A DNA stretch of 6,271 bases from NCBI GenBank assembly GCA_902490145.1, contig CABUCT010000079.1, positions 1-6,271 of the forward strand, written 5' to 3'. This DNA comes from an uncultured Oscillospiraceae bacterium (lineage in GTDB: Bacteria; Bacillota; Clostridia; Oscillospirales; Acutalibacteraceae). The notes under the pieces were generated by a model, which searched no databases, was not told the DNA's origin, and saw nothing but the letters and a program-made list of their open reading frames with translations. The position numbers and the translations under genes are program-made. Numbering within the stretch: position 1 is the first letter of the stretch; each line of letters starts with the position of its first letter. This document shows positions 1 to 6,271 of the stretch, in pieces.

Positions 1-27
1 AAAATCGCCGAAATTAAGCCGTTTTAG
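1..27 (+). CDS. Possible C-terminal end of an upstream gene (partial)
   Basis: Read from base 1, the first frame gives KIAEIKPF and then a TAG stop at 25-27. The codons are ordinary for the window. The hairpin and T tract at 82-129 would be a natural terminator for a gene ending here, which is the main support. Eight residues are too few to identify the protein, and the assignment could be chance. Confidence 0.3.
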   Translation, partial: KIAEIKPF

Positions 28-81
28 GCGGGTTCGGATTTGTCGACTTTGCTTAATCTATCAAATTTATATCGTATTTCT

Positions 82-129
82 CCGTCTTGCATAAAATGTA
101 TTAAACATATTTTGCAAGGCGGTTTTTTT
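82..129 (+). terminator. Intrinsic terminator-like hairpin with T7 tract, ending at a start codon
   Basis: Bases 82-99 pair with 105-122 across a 5-base loop (100-104). Of 18 positions, 15 are Watson-Crick, one is a G-T wobble (85/119) and two are mismatches (92/112 and 95/109). The base of the stem is GC-rich (CCG against CGG) and seven T residues follow directly at 123-129, the classic form of a Rho-independent terminator on the + strand. It probably ends the transcript of the gene to the left. Unusually, the T tract runs straight into the ATG at 130, and the 3' arm carries the only candidate ribosome binding site of the next gene. The hairpin could therefore also act as an attenuator or translation block. 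Confidence 0.75.
116..122 (+). promoter_or_regulatory. Ribosome binding site inside the terminator stem
   Basis: AAGGCGG differs from the consensus AAGGAGG at one base and lies 7 bases before the ATG at 130. It fixes the start at 130 rather than the TTG at 40, which would make the hairpin part of the coding region. All seven bases belong to the 3' arm of the 82-122 hairpin, so the site would be hidden whenever the hairpin is folded. Confidence 0.6.
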
Positions 130-477
130 ATGACTCAGAACATATTATTTGGAATCGGACTTTTATTTGCAATTTACGGAATCAGCATGGTTATATTAAA
201 AATAGTAATATGGCTTACTACTCCTAAGAATAATGACAAATGTCTTATAATAGTGCCGATTACCGATGTAGCACAAATTCAGGACAGAATGCTTTCAGCA
301 GAGCTTCGTTCGGAGTTGCTTGGTTCAACACATTTTAAAAAGATAATTGCTGTCAATTGCGGGCTGGAGGGAGTAGAGTATAAAAAATTTATAAAATATT
401 GTGAATATGAAAATATTTTATATTGCGAGTTGAAAGACCTTTCAGAGTATGTCTGTCAGGATGTTTGCAAAAGTTAA
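130..477 (+). CDS. Small single-pass membrane protein of unknown function
   Basis: The product is 115 residues. Residues 5-29 are a long hydrophobic stretch (ILFGIGLLFAIYGIS to IVIWL, with one lysine at 24) followed by TTPKNNDK, consistent with an N-terminal membrane anchor and a cytoplasmic domain of about 85 residues. That domain reads like a short alternating strand-helix fold: strand CLIIVPI (38-44), helix about 47-64, strand KKIIAVNC (70-77), helix about 80-92, strand ILYCEL (96-101). It has six cysteines (38, 77, 91, 99, 109, 113) and no catalytic motif I can name. From memory, similar short anchored proteins with a VNCGL-like turn occur in other Oscillospirales genomes, but I cannot assign a named family. 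The start at 130 is chosen over the upstream TTG at 40 because of the ribosome binding site at 116-122 and the hydrophobic N-terminus. The gene ends with tandem stops TAA TAG. No promoter is evident between the terminator and the ATG, so expression probably depends on read-through. Confidence 0.75.
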   Translation: MTQNILFGIGLLFAIYGISMVILKIVIWLTTPKNNDKCLIIVPITDVAQIQDRMLSAELRSELLGSTHFKKIIAVNCGLEGVEYKKFIKYCEYENILYCELKDLSEYVCQDVCKS

Positions 478-493
478 TAGAATGTTGTATAAT
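465..493 (+). promoter_or_regulatory. Sigma-A type promoter for recD2
   Basis: The -35 box TTGCAA (465-470, four of six matches) and a perfect -10 box TATAAT (488-493) are separated by 17 bases. Transcription should start near 500, giving a leader of about 45 bases before recD2. The -35 box lies in the last codons of the upstream membrane protein gene, so recD2 can be expressed independently of it. Confidence 0.65.
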
Positions 494-500
494 ATTTAAA

Positions 501-521
501 CTGTCGGTTTAATACCGTCGG
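501..521 (+). promoter_or_regulatory. Dyad at the predicted 5' end of the recD2 message
   Basis: The arms 501-508 and 514-521 pair around the loop TTAAT. CGGT (505-508) matches ACCG (514-517) perfectly; outside these come one mismatch (504/518), a G-C pair, a G-T wobble and a C-G pair. The predicted transcription start is near 500, so this is either a small 5' hairpin in the mRNA or a repressor operator. It does not match the Bacillus-type LexA box I know. The short stem could be chance. Confidence 0.3.
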
Positions 522-545
522 CCTAAATATACATTTGGAGGTCAA

Positions 546-2774
546 ATGGACGAATATTTTGATTTACCCTATGATAATTCGGATTTTGAAGAAATAGAAG
601 GAACAGTTGAAGTCATTACTTTTCGAAATGATCAAAACGGCTATACTGTTTTACAACTGAATACTGATTATGAGCTTATGACTGTTGTAGGAAATTTTTC
701 ATATGTTTCGGCGGGAGATATGTTAAGACTTCGTGGAAAGTTTGAAACCCATAAAATATACGGGCAGCAGTTTCATGCCGAATCAAGTGAGCAAATACGA
801 CCTGCTACAGCAGAGGCGATACTTAAATATTTGTCTGCCGGAGCAATAAAAGGAATAGGCCCCTCAACTGCTTCGAAAATTGTGGAACGTTTTGGTGAAA
901 ATACACTTGACATAATGGAAAATGAACCCGAACGATTATCGCAAATAAGGGGGATTTCACTTGCAAAGGCAGTAAAAATCGGTTCTGAATATAAAAAAAT
1001 GTTCGGTATGAGAGATGTTATGCTAAGATTTGTGAGCATGGGTATTTCCACCGAAGAGAGTCTCAGAATATATAAAAATCTGGGGGCTTCATGTGTTGAG
1101 AAGATAACCGAAAATCCCTATAAGCTTTGTTCTGACGATATCGGTTTTTCATTTGATCGTGCTGATTCAATTGCGTCGGGACTTGGAATATCTTCGGATA
1201 ATAAATACCGTGTTGAAAGCGGTATGCTTTATGTTCTTCATCATAATCTTTCAAATGGGCATACCTGTCTGCCGCGAGATAAGGTTGTAAATATCACGGC
1301 ACAGCTTCTTTCTGTAAGTCCGGATTCAACTGATATTGCCTGTGATTCTCTTTGTGAAGACGGGAGAATATCAAAATTTAATATTAACGACACAGAATTT
1401 GTGGCTCTTGATTATATATATGCCGCTGAATGTTACATAGCCGGAAGGCTTAGGACTATGCTTGAATATCCTCCCGTGCCCATCACCGCACTTAAAAGCC
1501 AGATAAATGCGATTGAACTTGTAAGCGGAATAAAATATGAGGAACGGCAGAAAGAGGCAATTATGGCGGCATTATCGAAGGGGTTGCTTATACTTACAGG
1601 AGGTCCCGGAACCGGAAAAACCACAACTCTTAAAGCTATAATAACCATCTTGGAACAGCAGGGACTTGAATTTGCACTTGCTGCACCGACCGGAAGAGCA
1701 GCACAGCGAATGAGTGATCTTACCGGATATGAGGCAAAGACTATACACCGTCTTCTTGAAGCCGAAAGAGGACAGGACGGAAAACTTTATTTTTCGAAAA
1801 ATGAGAAAAATCCTCTTCCTGCTCAGGCTATAATTCTTGATGAGCTTTCAATGGTTGATACATTACTTTTTGAAGCTCTTCTCAGGGCTGCGAGGCTTGG
1901 ATGCCGTATTATAATGGTTGGCGACCGGAATCAGTTGCCCGCGGTTGGTGCGGGAAATGTGCTTGGAGATCTTATTGAGAGCGGGGAATTGCCCGTGGTC
2001 TGCCTTGATACTATTTTCCGACAGGCTATGCAAAGTAAAATCGTAACAAATGCTCATTTGGTCGTTTCAGGAGGAAATCCTGAATACTCAAAAAAAGAGG
2101 GGGATTTTTTCCTTGTAAAAGAATCGAATCCTGCCCGTGCCGCGAAAATTATAAATGACCTTTGTACTGAAAGATTGCCGAAAGCGTATGGATTTGATCC
2201 ACTTTCAGATATACAGGTGCTTTGTCCGTCAAGAAAGGGAGAAACGGGAACAGGATCCCTTAATCCATTGCTGGCATCACGGTTAAATCCTTCGGAATTC
2301 GGAAAGGCTGAATTTAAAAATAAGCATGCGGTTCTTCGCGAAGGTGACAAGGTTATGCAGATTAGGAATAATTATGATGTGGTTTGGACTAGAAATGACG
2401 GCAAACAGGGATGTGGAGTTTTTAACGGAGATATCGGAATACTTCAGTCAGTTGATCGTTTGACAGGAATTTTAAGCGTTCGGTTTGACGATAAAATTGC
2501 ATTATATTCTGCTGATGATGCAGATGATTTGGAACAGGCGTATTCAATCACGATACATAAAAGTCAGGGAAGTGAATATAACTGTGTTGTGATACCTGTG
2601 GTTGGTGCTCCGCCACAGCTTATGTTTCGAAATTTGCTTTACACAGGCATCACAAGGGCAAAAAAACTTCTTGTCTTGGTTGGAAATGAAGCTTCAGTTG
2701 AAAAAATGATTGCGAATAACCGGAAGACACTTCGGTATACAGCATTAAAGACACTTATGTTAAATGATGAATAA
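546..2774 (+). CDS. recD2: RecD2 (YrrC-type) ATP-dependent 5'-3' DNA helicase
   Basis: This 742-residue protein is full length for RecD2, a superfamily 1B helicase that works without RecBC and unwinds DNA 5' to 3' in repair and replication-fork maintenance. Domain order: N-terminal OB-like segment (about 15-80), helix-hairpin-helix region with AGAIKGIGPSTASKI (about 98-112) and a second hairpin near IRGISLAKAV, then the helicase core. Core motifs are all intact: Q motif around Q335; Walker A GGPGTGKTT (352-360, K358); motif Ia AAPTGRAAQR (379-388); Walker B LDELS with D432-E433; motif III GDRNQLPAVG (459-468); the SH3-like insert beginning near GDKVMQ (600-605); motif V ITIHKSQGSE (668-677); motif VI TGITRA (700-705, R704 as arginine finger). 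The ATG is preceded by GGAGG at 537-541 with a rather short 4-base gap. It has its own promoter at 465-493 and ends before the terminator at 2796. No frameshift or missing key residue is seen. Confidence 0.97.
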   Translation: MDEYFDLPYDNSDFEEIEGTVEVITFRNDQNGYTVLQLNTDYELMTVVGNFSYVSAGDMLRLRGKFETHKIYGQQFHAESSEQIRPATAEAILKYLSAGAIKGIGPSTASKIVERFGENTLDIMENEPERLSQIRGISLAKAVKIGSEYKKMFGMRDVMLRFVSMGISTEESLRIYKNLGASCVEKITENPYKLCSDDIGFSFDRADSIASGLGISSDNKYRVESGMLYVLHHNLSNGHTCLPRDKVVNITAQLLSVSPDSTDIACDSLCEDGRISKFNINDTEFVALDYIYAAECYIAGRLRTMLEYPPVPITALKSQINAIELVSGIKYEERQKEAIMAALSKGLLILTGGPGTGKTTTLKAIITILEQQGLEFALAAPTGRAAQRMSDLTGYEAKTIHRLLEAERGQDGKLYFSKNEKNPLPAQAIILDELSMVDTLLFEALLRAARLGCRIIMVGDRNQLPAVGAGNVLGDLIESGELPVVCLDTIFRQAMQSKIVTNAHLVVSGGNPEYSKKEGDFFLVKESNPARAAKIINDLCTERLPKAYGFDPLSDIQVLCPSRKGETGTGSLNPLLASRLNPSEFGKAEFKNKHAVLREGDKVMQIRNNYDVVWTRNDGKQGCGVFNGDIGILQSVDRLTGILSVRFDDKIALYSADDADDLEQAYSITIHKSQGSEYNCVVIPVVGAPPQLMFRNLLYTGITRAKKLLVLVGNEASVEKMIANNRKTLRYTALKTLMLNDE

Positions 2775-2795
2775 AACAGAAATATTAGCAAGATA

Positions 2796-2834
2796 AAATC
2801 AAAGACCATCGGTTAAACCGGTGGTCTTTGATTT
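2796..2834. terminator. Shared bidirectional terminator between convergent genes
   Basis: Bases 2796-2812 pair with 2818-2834 over 17 positions, all matched apart from one G-T wobble (2809/2821), with the loop TTAAA. A T-rich but interrupted tract follows on the + strand (ATTTATATAATATT lies at and after the stem end), and a run of four T follows on the - strand. It sits in the 91-bp gap between the stop codons of recD2 and the convergent cyclophilin gene, so it should end both transcripts. Confidence 0.85.
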
Positions 2835-2865
2835 ATATAATATTAAATTTTAGTTAATGCGGGTT

Positions 2866-3462
2866 TTAGTCAATAACTTTGATTGAGGTGATGATAGGTT
2901 GATTTATTATTTCTACAGTTCCGTTATCATCCGAAACCGGGGTGTTCTCGGCAATAGCATCAACGACGTCCATGCCTGAAGTTACATGACCGAATGCAGC
3001 ATACTGATTATCAAGGTATTTGCTGTCTTGATGAACAATGAAGAACTGCGAGGAAGCACTGTTATAGTCACTTGAACGAGCCATTGAAATAACTCCCCGA
3101 GTGTGAGAAATGGTGTTTTTCACTCCGTTTCTTGCAAATTCTCCTTTGATGTTTTCATCAGAACCACCGGTTCCATTTCCGAGGGGATCTCCTCCCTGAA
3201 TCATAAAACCTTTAATAACGCGGTGAAAGGTGAGACCGTTATAAAAATTTTTGTTTGCAAGATTTACAAAATTTGTGACAGTGATTGGTGCAACATCAGC
3301 ATCAAGCTCAAGTGATATGAGCCCATATTCCTCTACCAAAATTTCAACGTGATGTTTTCCTTTTAACATTTTTTTATTCTCCTTTGTTTTGTTATTGCCG
3401 CATGCCGACAGCCCGAGGACGAGAAGGCTTAATACAAGCAAAACAGATATGATTTTTTTCAT
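2866..3462 (-). CDS. Cyclophilin-type peptidyl-prolyl cis-trans isomerase, lipoprotein
   Basis: The 198-residue product starts with a lipoprotein signal peptide: MKK, a hydrophobic run (4-18) and the lipobox LSAC with the lipidated cysteine at 21. It should therefore be anchored on the outer face of the membrane, where it would help fold exported proteins by isomerising X-Pro bonds. After a lysine-rich linker (about 25-37) comes one cyclophilin domain (about 38-197). Active-site features are present: FHRVIKGFMIQGGD (79-92, with catalytic-type R81 and Q89), SSQFFI (137-142) and AAFGHV (155-160), where F157 replaces the tryptophan of human cyclophilin A, as is common in bacterial members. The ATG has AGGAG (complement of 3471-3475) at an 8-base spacing and its own strong promoter at 3498-3526. 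The gene converges with recD2 and shares its terminator. Its client proteins cannot be told from the sequence. Confidence 0.95.
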   Translation of the reverse strand: MKKIISVLLVLSLLVLGLSACGNNKTKENKKMLKGKHHVEILVEEYGLISLELDADVAPITVTNFVNLANKNFYNGLTFHRVIKGFMIQGGDPLGNGTGGSDENIKGEFARNGVKNTISHTRGVISMARSSDYNSASSQFFIVHQDSKYLDNQYAAFGHVTSGMDVVDAIAENTPVSDDNGTVEIINQPIITSIKVID

Positions 3463-3497
3463 TTAAAAAACTCCTAAAAACTAACTTTAACAGATAC

Positions 3498-3526
3498 ATT
3501 TTAAACCATAAAATACATATTGTCAA
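3498..3526 (-). promoter_or_regulatory. Strong sigma-A promoter for the cyclophilin gene
   Basis: On the - strand, a perfect -35 box TTGACA (3526-3521) and a -10 box TAAAAT (3503-3498, five of six) are 17 bases apart. Transcription should start near 3491, leaving a leader of about 29 bases. The -35 box directly abuts the stop codon (3529-3527) of the LacI-family gene. I see no terminator between that gene and this promoter. Confidence 0.8.
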
Positions 3527-4597
3527 TTAAAAATCATTGCCGTATTTCGAACGTTCAAGAATATAATCTTTATTGCTGTTCATAACAATTTCAGGAATAA
3601 AAAGTATTTCCTGTGCGTCTTGACTTAGCTCTCCGCAAAGCTTTTTATAAAATGTTTTGACCACAACCTCTCCCTGCTTTTCAAGATTTTGAAAAAGAGA
3701 GGCGTTTATAATTCCTTTTTCAATATTTTTGCTTACGCCTTCAAAAAGATCAGTTGCGACAATTTTGTATTTGCCTTTAACGCCAAGCTCTTCAATACGC
3801 TTACATACTGAATCAGAGTTTGCGGAACAAATGTAAATACCATCAACTTCGGGATATTCGGTTATAAGGCGATCAACTGCATGATATGCTAGTATCGGGT
3901 TATCCTGGTTTTCAAAAACAGGACCTTCAGTTATAGATAGCGAAGCACAAGCTTTACGAAATCCTTTTAAATTCTCATCGCATATGGGAATCTTTTGTGA
4001 GCTTGCAAAGATGGCAATTTTTCCGCCGGGAACAAGTAAGTTAAGCATTTCTGCGGCCATTCGTCCTTCGCAAACTCCATTACAGCGTACCGAAAGAACA
4101 CGGCGGCTGTCGGGAATGTCGGTTACGATGGTTGCAGTTAAAATATTATCGTCAAAAAGTGAGTTTATTTCCTGCTTTTGTTTTAACGGTTCATATCCGG
4201 TAAAAATTATAATACCGTTTACACCACTTCTGCGGAACAGGCTGAAAGCACGCTCATACTGAGAAAAACTGTTATCTGTGTTATTCTCTTCTGTAATAAA
4301 AAATTGACAGCGGACATTTAGCGATTCAAGTTGAGTTATAGCCTTCTTCATACCGCGAAGAACTCCCTGTTGAACTTCATGGATCGTATCACATATGATT
4401 ATACCGATTGTTATAGGTTTCCTTGAAAGAGCCTGTGCAGCCTTATTTGCAGTGTATCCAAGTTCTGATGCAACCTTTATGACTCTTTGTCTGGTAGCTT
4501 CACTGATACGGGGTTTATTATTGAGTGCCCGGTTTACGGTGGCTATTGATACACCTGCTGCTGCTGCAACGTCATAAATTGTGACTGTTTTAGACAC
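3527..4597 (-). CDS. LacI-family transcriptional regulator, periplasmic-binding-protein-like sensor
   Basis: The product is 356 residues, normal for the family. The N-terminal helix-turn-helix is TIYDVAAAAGVSIATVNRAL (6-25), followed by the third helix and the hinge YTANKAAQALSRK (48-60), whose L57 is the residue type that inserts into the operator minor groove. Residues 63-345 form a sugar-binding-protein-like effector domain (starting ITIGIIICD and including GGKIAIFASS, VDGIYICSAN and IVATDLFEGV with D283). Proteins of this kind usually bind a sugar and dissociate from DNA, but the ligand cannot be read here and no sugar transport or catabolic gene is adjacent. In the recognition helix, TVNR replaces the very common TVSR. 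The start is GTG at 4597-4595, with GGAGG 8 bases upstream. It lies 15 bp after the ribonuclease-like gene and is probably co-transcribed with it. Its targets may be elsewhere in the genome. Confidence 0.95.
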   Translation of the reverse strand: MSKTVTIYDVAAAAGVSIATVNRALNNKPRISEATRQRVIKVASELGYTANKAAQALSRKPITIGIIICDTIHEVQQGVLRGMKKAITQLESLNVRCQFFITEENNTDNSFSQYERAFSLFRRSGVNGIIIFTGYEPLKQKQEINSLFDDNILTATIVTDIPDSRRVLSVRCNGVCEGRMAAEMLNLLVPGGKIAIFASSQKIPICDENLKGFRKACASLSITEGPVFENQDNPILAYHAVDRLITEYPEVDGIYICSANSDSVCKRIEELGVKGKYKIVATDLFEGVSKNIEKGIINASLFQNLEKQGEVVVKTFYKKLCGELSQDAQEILFIPEIVMNSNKDYILERSKYGNDF

Positions 4598-4605
4598 TTA
4601 TATTT

Positions 4606-4610
4606 CCTCC
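4606..4610 (-). promoter_or_regulatory. Ribosome binding site fixing a GTG start
   Basis: GGAGG on the - strand lies 8 bases before the GTG at 4597-4595 and only 2 bases after the stop codon of the upstream gene (4615-4613). It supports GTG as the true start and suggests that ribosomes finishing the upstream gene can reinitiate here. Confidence 0.8.
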
Positions 4611-4612
4611 GA

Positions 4613-6220
4613 TTATCTGTCCCATTTTTCACAAAGTGCAATTATCTGATCGGCAAATTTGGCAAGATCTTTATTGGCTCCGCCTTTGTTTTTAACAATA
4701 ACAGCATTAAGACGTTTTCCTGCGTCGGACAGACGATCAAAAACAGAAGAAGGATTGTGGGAATAGTTTGATTTGACCGGTTTTTGAATATAAGTTTTAT
4801 TTCCTTCTTTAATACAAAGACCGCTTTCAAGATCATATATTGAGCCGTTGTAAGGTGCAACCGCTTTTATTCCGAATTTATCAGTAAGCTCTTTAGCAAA
4901 GCTGTTGCATACAGGCTCATTTCCGTGATTAACGAATATTTGTTTGAGGCTTGGAGCAATAGCACCTGCATATTTCAGCAGACCGTTTTTATCTGCATGT
5001 CCGCTGATACCAACCAACTGTTCAATATGGGCTTTTACTTTAACGGGTTCACCGAAAAGTTTGACTTCAGACGCTCCCTCAACTATTGATCGTCCCAGTG
5101 TTCCGACTGCCTGATATCCAACAAATAATATGGTACATTCTTCTCTCCATAGATTATGCTTAAGATGATGTCTTATTCGGCCGGCTTCACACATTCCGCT
5201 TGCAGAAATGATGACCTTAGGAGCTTTATTTTCATTTATCAGCTTTGAATCATCACTTGTTACCGATACTTTTAGCCCTTCAAAAAATATAGGATTTATA
5301 TTATGTTTTACAAGCTCAAGAGTTTCTTCATCATAATATTCAGTCATGTCGCTTCCGTAAATATTTGTAGTCTCAACTGCAAGGGGACTGTCAACATATA
5401 CGGGGAAATCGGGCAAGCTTTTTACAAGCCCCTTTTGTTTGATTTCACGAATGATATAAAGAAGCTCTTGAGTTCTTCCGACTGCAAATGACGGAATTAC
5501 AACATTTCCGCCTCTTTTAAATGTATCTTCAAGAATTTTAGAAAGCTGTTCAACGTAATCGGGTCGATCACCGTGAAGCCGATCTCCGTATGTCGACTCA
5601 ATAACTAAATAATCAGCGGGATCAGGAACGCTTGGATCGCGAATGAGAGGCCGATCAATATTTCCGATGTCTCCGGAAAAGAGAATCTTTTCGGTTTTCC
5701 CGTTTTCGGTTACACTTATTTCAATAGATGATGACCCCAAAAGGTGTCCGGCATCAATAAAACGTATTGAAATTCCATCAAGTATTTCATAGCTTTTTTT
5801 GTAGTCGCACGGCACAAACTGAGTTATGGTTTTGGCTGCATCGGAAGTTGTATAAAGCGGAGTATATAAATCTTTTCCTGAACGCTTTGCTTTTCGATTT
5901 CTCCATTCAGCCTCAAATTCCTGAATATGAGCCGAATCAAGCAACATTATAGAACACAGTTTACTTGTTGCTTTTGTGGCATAAATCGGACCCGAAAATC
6001 CTTGCGAAGAAAGAAGCGGAAGCTTCCCCGAATGATCAATATGTGCATGAGTGAGAAGAACACAGTCAATGTTTGCCGGTATAACCGGAATTTCACTGTT
6101 TTCATATGTGTCGGGACCTTGTTCCATTCCGCAGTCAACTAGAATATTATAACCTCTCGCATTAATCAGCGTACAGGATCCTGTAACTTCGAGAGCTGCA
6201 CCGAGAAACATTAATTTCAT
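4613..6220 (-). CDS. Beta-CASP metallo-beta-lactamase-fold ribonuclease (CPSF73/YSH1-like, COG1236 type)
   Basis: This 535-residue protein has a complete two-zinc metallo-beta-lactamase site: D29, HAHIDH (H58, H60, D62, H63), H159 in DAGHLLG and D184 in FSGDIG. The beta-CASP motifs follow: motif A E208 in IESTYGDR, SASGMCEAGR (339-348), motif B H408 in SGHAD and motif C H432 in NHGN. Histidine at motif C points to RNA rather than DNA as substrate, as in CPSF73 and the Thermus TTHA0252 nuclease. The likely role is cytoplasmic endo- and/or 5' exonuclease cleavage in RNA processing or decay; the substrate is unknown. There is no N-terminal KH domain as in archaeal CPSF1, and it lacks the RNase J layout. 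A tail after about residue 470 (ending DLAKFADQIIALCEKWDR) is lysine-rich and may be a small accessory segment. The ATG has GGGAG (complement of 6226-6230) 5 bases upstream. It is first in a probable two-gene operon with the LacI-type regulator. Only 51 bases upstream are visible, very AT-rich, and no clear promoter can be picked. Confidence 0.93.
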   Translation of the reverse strand: MKLMFLGAALEVTGSCTLINARGYNILVDCGMEQGPDTYENSEIPVIPANIDCVLLTHAHIDHSGKLPLLSSQGFSGPIYATKATSKLCSIMLLDSAHIQEFEAEWRNRKAKRSGKDLYTPLYTTSDAAKTITQFVPCDYKKSYEILDGISIRFIDAGHLLGSSSIEISVTENGKTEKILFSGDIGNIDRPLIRDPSVPDPADYLVIESTYGDRLHGDRPDYVEQLSKILEDTFKRGGNVVIPSFAVGRTQELLYIIREIKQKGLVKSLPDFPVYVDSPLAVETTNIYGSDMTEYYDEETLELVKHNINPIFFEGLKVSVTSDDSKLINENKAPKVIISASGMCEAGRIRHHLKHNLWREECTILFVGYQAVGTLGRSIVEGASEVKLFGEPVKVKAHIEQLVGISGHADKNGLLKYAGAIAPSLKQIFVNHGNEPVCNSFAKELTDKFGIKAVAPYNGSIYDLESGLCIKEGNKTYIQKPVKSNYSHNPSSVFDRLSDAGKRLNAVIVKNKGGANKDLAKFADQIIALCEKWDR

Positions 6221-6271
6221 AAAAACTCCCTGCTTTCATAAAATAATTTAAGTATTAATATACTGATATAT

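Noticed and set aside
31..41. GGTTCGGATTT resembling a tRNA T-arm
   Set aside because: The invariant A of the T loop is missing, no acceptor stem or anticodon arm can be built around it, and no CCA end follows.
49..77. Promoter for the small membrane protein (TTGCTT to TCGTAT)
   Set aside because: The -10 half matches only three of six bases, and transcripts from it would meet the terminator before the gene.
40..129. N-terminal extension of the small membrane protein from a TTG at 40
   Set aside because: It would place the whole terminator hairpin in coding sequence and put 30 residues ahead of the natural hydrophobic start. The site at 116-122 supports ATG 130.
521..542. Hairpin hiding the recD2 ribosome binding site
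   Set aside because: Only a short AT-rich stem (AAAT with ATTT plus a wobble and one G-C pair) can form, too weak to call.
5947..6142. Overlapping open frames on both strands inside the beta-CASP gene
   Set aside because: They lie fully within a well-supported gene, lack ribosome binding sites and show no family features; they are frame shadows.
6251..6264. AGTAT/ATACT palindrome upstream of the beta-CASP gene as an operator for the LacI-type regulator
   Set aside because: It has five-base AT-only-style arms in a very AT-rich leader, without the central CG typical of LacI-family operators. Expected by chance.

Overview
The window is an ordinary chromosomal stretch from an AT-rich, low-GC Gram-positive bacterium, most likely a Clostridia member of the Oscillospirales/Ruminococcaceae type. 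The support is the strong GGAGG-type ribosome binding sites, sigma-A style promoters, a lipoprotein cyclophilin, a YrrC-type RecD2 helicase and a clostridial-type beta-CASP protein. The lineage is inferred from protein style and not proven. I see no mobile element, CRISPR array, tRNA or rRNA.

Left part, + strand: the first bases look like the last codons of an upstream gene. A long hairpin with a T7 tract (82-129) follows, shaped like an intrinsic terminator. Its last bases double as the ribosome binding site of a small single-pass membrane protein of unknown function (130-477). A good promoter at 465-493, with its -35 inside the end of that gene, then drives recD2 (546-2774), a complete superfamily 1B DNA helicase. 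A dyad lies at the predicted start of the recD2 message.

Right part, - strand: reading leftwards, a beta-CASP metallo-beta-lactamase-fold protein, a probable ribonuclease (6220-4613), is followed after 15 bp by a GTG-started LacI-family regulator (4597-3527). These two look co-transcribed. A strong promoter (3526-3498) directly after the lacI-type stop codon then drives a cyclophilin peptidyl-prolyl isomerase lipoprotein (3462-2866). recD2 and the cyclophilin gene converge on a shared hairpin terminator at 2796-2834.

The genes do not form one obvious pathway: DNA repair helicase, RNA processing enzyme, transcription regulator and extracytoplasmic folding factor. No convincing new multi-gene system is visible. 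The most unusual signal is the terminator hairpin that contains the ribosome binding site of the small membrane protein and ends exactly at its start codon.
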